Assembly (NCBI GenBank): GCA_004556545.1
Contig: SFGO01000031.1
Span: 1 to 40,225, forward strand
Reading direction: 5' to 3'
DNA: 40,225 nt
From: Clostridiales bacterium
Lineage (GTDB): Bacteria > Bacillota > Clostridia > Christensenellales > Aristaeellaceae
In this document: piece after piece, positions 38,396 to 40,225 of the stretch
Layout of the letters: every line of letters starts with the position of its first letter
Position numbering within the stretch: the stretch's first letter is position 1
Translations under genes and position numbers: made by a program
Notes under the pieces: model-generated
Databases searched by the model: none
Seen by the model: only the letters and a program-made list of their open reading frames with translations
Told to the model about the DNA's origin: nothing

Positions 38396-39195
38396 GAGAC
38401 CCCTACGAGGTACTGGAGCTGAAGCCGGGCGCTACCGACGACGAGATCAAGGCGGCCTACCGGCGGCTGGCCAAAAAATATCATCCTGACCTGAACGGCG
38501 GCTCGGCCGAGGCGGAGGCCAAGATGAAGGAGGTCAACGAGGCCTACTCCATTCTCATCAAGCACAAGGGAAGCTATCAGAGCGGCAGCTACGGCTCCGG
38601 CGGCGGTTATGGCTCCGGCGGCTCCGGCTCCGGCGGAAGCTACGGCTCGTCCGGCGGTTACGGCTCCTATGGGGGCTACGGCCAGTCCGGCGGAGGATAC
38701 AGCGGCTACGGCGGCCAGCGTCAGTCCGGCGGCTACGGCGGCGGATTCGATTTCGGCGGCTTTGACTTCGGGGATTTCTTCGGCGGCGGTCAGCAGCGGA
38801 ACTACCAGACCAGCAGCTACACGGAGAACGACCCGGAGCTGAAAAACGCTTCCAGCGCAGTGCTCAGCGGCCGGTATTCGGACGCGATTTCGCTGCTGCG
38901 GGCCGTGCAGAACCGCAAGGCCGCATGGTACTATTGGAGCGCCAAGGCCAATCTGGGGCTGGGCAACCGGGTAGCGGCGCTGGATCACGCCCGGAAGGCC
39001 GTGCAGATGGCCCCGGACGAGCCCGCCTTCCGGGAGCTGCTGGCCCAGCTGAACGCAGGCGGCGAAAGCTACAGCCGGCAGTGGACGGGCGGGAATTTCG
39101 GTTCCTACTGTCTGTCCAATCCCATTCTTGCCTGCTGCGCCTTCAACATTTTCTGCAACTGCTGCTGCGGCCGGGGCTTCTATTACGGCTGCTAA
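38392..39195 (+). CDS. J-domain co-chaperone with Gly/Ser/Tyr-rich linker and Cys-rich tail
   Basis: 267 residues. A complete N-terminal J domain (1-57) has the HPD motif at H31-D33 that stimulates DnaK ATPase. Residues about 60-135 form a low-complexity Gly/Ser/Tyr/Gln-rich stretch, replacing the G/F region. A TPR-like helical part (about 145-225, e.g. AAWYYWSAKANLGLGNRVAA) follows. The tail contains eight cysteines (YCLSNPILACCAFNIFCNCC and on to the last residue C267) in a hydrophobic context, suggesting acylation, metal binding or membrane attachment. The DnaJ zinc finger and client domains are absent. It is presumably dedicated to the DnaK encoded two genes upstream. Confidence 0.85.
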   Translation: MRDPYEVLELKPGATDDEIKAAYRRLAKKYHPDLNGGSAEAEAKMKEVNEAYSILIKHKGSYQSGSYGSGGGYGSGGSGSGGSYGSSGGYGSYGGYGQSGGGYSGYGGQRQSGGYGGGFDFGGFDFGDFFGGGQQRNYQTSSYTENDPELKNASSAVLSGRYSDAISLLRAVQNRKAAWYYWSAKANLGLGNRVAALDHARKAVQMAPDEPAFRELLAQLNAGGESYSRQWTGGNFGSYCLSNPILACCAFNIFCNCCCGRGFYYGC

Positions 39196-39219
39196 AGCGA
39201 CTTTGGGGAGGAAAGAGCC

Positions 39220-39663
39220 ATGTCATTCTGGGAAAAAATCAAGCAATCCCTTTGGAACTTCATGTCCGGCCGCAACGGCGCGGACCGTCTGGGCCTGACC
39301 CTTTTATGGACCGGCCTGATCCTGTATATTCTGGGTACGCTGATCGGAACGGCTTCCGGCACGTTCTGGCTGCTGCTGGGTTCGCTTCTGAATTTGGCCG
39401 GTTTCGCCTGCTACATTTTGTGCATTTTCCGCATGTTCAGCCGGAACCTGCCCAAGCGTCAGGCGGAAAACCGCTGGTTCGAGGCCTCATACGCCCGCGC
39501 CAAGACCCAGCTGCGTCAGGCGAAGAACCGTTTCAAAAACCGCAAGCAGTACAAATACTTCCGCTGCCCCAGCTGCAAGGCGTGGCTCCGTCTGCCCCGG
39601 GGCAAGGGGGTCGTGACCGTCACCTGCAGCCGCTGCCACACCAGCTTTACACAAAAATCCTGA
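39220..39663 (+). CDS. Membrane protein with C-terminal zinc ribbon
   Basis: 147 residues. Two membrane helices (about 25-45 and 48-72) are followed by a basic helical segment (about 75-112, rich in Arg and Lys) and a C-terminal zinc ribbon with CPSC and CSRC knuckles (about 114-140), similar in form to ribbons that bind nucleic acid or proteins. GGGGAGGAAAG precedes the ATG, 24 nt after the J-domain gene, so it is probably the last gene of the dnaK operon. It may tether the chaperones to the membrane, which is inference from its position and from the hydrophobic Cys-rich tail of the J protein. Confidence 0.75.
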   Translation: MSFWEKIKQSLWNFMSGRNGADRLGLTLLWTGLILYILGTLIGTASGTFWLLLGSLLNLAGFACYILCIFRMFSRNLPKRQAENRWFEASYARAKTQLRQAKNRFKNRKQYKYFRCPSCKAWLRLPRGKGVVTVTCSRCHTSFTQKS

Positions 39664-39737
39664 GGGAATTTGCGGCAGCATGATGCCGTTTCCCGCCGGA
39701 ATGCGGCAAATGCTAACGCCATAACGGGTGCCATTTG

Positions 39738-39901
39738 AAGGCAATACCGCCCCAATGAGGCAGGGCGATAACGAGTGCATTTTTTGTTTGATGCAATGGC
39801 AAAACTCGAAGGTTTACTGGAGGTAAATCGAGCGTTTTGCCAGCAGCAGATAGCGGAAAAGGCATCGTTAGCGTCGCTGCCGAAGGGGGCGGTATTGCCT
39901 T
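39738..39901. repeat. 164-bp element with 16-bp terminal inverted repeats
   Basis: AAGGCAATACCGCCCC (39738-39753) is perfectly inverted at 39886-39901. No transposase is encoded. Its right end (GCGTCGCTGCCGAA, four bases, then GCGGTATTGCCTT) matches the right half of the 47-bp element at 26212-26258. This fits a MITE-like family whose short form is an internal deletion. A TTAA sits at the right end and a decayed TTGAA at the left. Confidence 0.75.
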
Positions 39902-39905
39902 AAGC

Positions 39906-39967
39906 CAGCCATGCATCAACCGGCAGCGCGGACGCGCCGCTGATGGGCATGGCTGATTTTCTTTTTC
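39906..39967 (+). terminator. Terminator downstream of the dnaK operon
   Basis: CAGCCATGC (39906-39914) pairs with GCATGGCTG (39947-39955), with further inner pairing, followed by ATTTTCTTTTT. It lies about 240 nt after the last gene, directly beyond the 164-bp element, as if that element had inserted between gene and terminator. Confidence 0.7.
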
Positions 39968-40098
39968 GTTTTTATGAATCATGTGGCAGGGAGAACAGGG
40001 CACGGCAACACCTTTACGCACGCCCAAATCAAAAGAAGAGTGCATGCCGACGGACAACCGTCTCAGCCTGTCGAAAAAACCGAGTTGGCCGCTGTTGC

Positions 40099-40158
40099 CC
40101 GCAAACAGCGCTACGCTGGTTTGCGAGGAAAGTGCTGCGGCACAAGGGTTAGGGGCTC
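40099..40158 (+). repeat. Dispersed intergenic repeat, copy B
   Basis: 59 of 60 bases match the inverted copy at 24051-24110. It contains the CGCAAAC/GTTTGCG hairpin with inner AGCG/CGCT stem. Beyond 40158 the two copies diverge, so copy B lacks the two other hairpins of copy A. Confidence 0.8.
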
Positions 40159-40225
40159 CGTTCCGCAACCTCAATCGTCGTCTTTGGCACTGCCGTGCCA
40201 AATCCTCGTTTCGGTTGACGGCTGT

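Larger units (their letters stand above)
39664..40225. other. Gene-free repeat region at the right edge
   Basis: No gene is supported in these 562 bases. They contain the 164-bp inverted-repeat element (39738-39901), a plus-strand terminator (39906-39967), copy B of the dispersed repeat (40099-40158) and a perfect TTTGGCAC/GTGCCAAA hairpin (40183-40202). Confidence 0.6.

Noticed and set aside
39713..40201. Minus-strand protein at the right edge
   Set aside because: The frame runs through the inverted-repeat element, a terminator and a dispersed repeat, with no RBS or domain features.

Overview
The window is a chromosomal segment of a GC-rich Bacillota (class Clostridia) genome. The evidence is the gene order dnaG, rpoD, trmK, nif3-like; the ytfI-ytfJ-dacF group, which belongs to endospore-forming lineages; a class B sortase beside a protein with an IPQTG cell-wall sorting signal; strong AGGAGG ribosome-binding sites; and sigma-A type promoters. 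No rRNA, tRNA, CRISPR array, integrase or transposase was found, and I cannot name a genus.

Left part (1-8.1 kb): ybaB-recR, then rmuC. Next comes a three-gene operon of a MotA/TolQ/ExbB-type channel protein, an OmpA/MotB-type partner with a long coiled coil, and a small membrane-anchored protein. It resembles the ZorA/ZorB motor of Zorya defence but lacks the Zorya effector genes. A class B sortase and its probable substrate, a beta-helix-like surface protein, follow on the minus strand.

Centre-left (8.3-16.8 kb): housekeeping genes in one direction: dgt, dnaG, rpoD (TTG start), trmK, a Nif3-like gene, a zinc-ribbon coiled-coil gene, a pyrimidine-nucleoside phosphorylase, and an RluB-type pseudouridine synthase. 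They are followed by an unusual cassette (16.8-20.2 kb): a protein with a histone-H1-like Lys/Ala/Ser/Thr repeat tail, a two-helix membrane protein, and an Hsp70/actin-like ATPase ending in a glycine-rich membrane hairpin. A GNAT acetyltransferase gene closes the run.

Centre-right (21-29.6 kb): minus-strand accessory genes (glycoside-hydrolase-like protein, membrane-flavodoxin fusion, membrane-anchored HTH regulator), a secreted SH3-like protein, two small membrane-protein genes, one with a duplicated FHLWHPGWL motif, then thrC. Convergent with thrC is a VanY-like protein that appears to have lost its zinc-binding histidines.

Region 29.6-30.9 kb is repeat-rich and low in genes. It carries two copies of a small module (leader, tiny gene, ribbon-helix-helix gene). 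One copy has a 30-residue hydrophobic peptide gene facing a predicted ~90-nt RNA with its own promoter and terminator, which looks like a type I toxin-antitoxin arrangement.

Right part (30.9-40.2 kb): a purine salvage pair (phosphoribosyltransferase and AzgA-type permease), a small orphan gene, ytfI-ytfJ-dacF on the minus strand, and an unusual chaperone operon: dnaK, a DUF5685 gene, a J-domain protein with a Gly/Ser/Tyr-rich linker and Cys-rich tail, and a membrane zinc-ribbon protein. The window ends in repeats: a 164-bp element with 16-bp terminal inverted repeats, related to a 47-bp element at 26.2 kb, and a 60-bp dispersed repeat found inverted at 24.1 kb.
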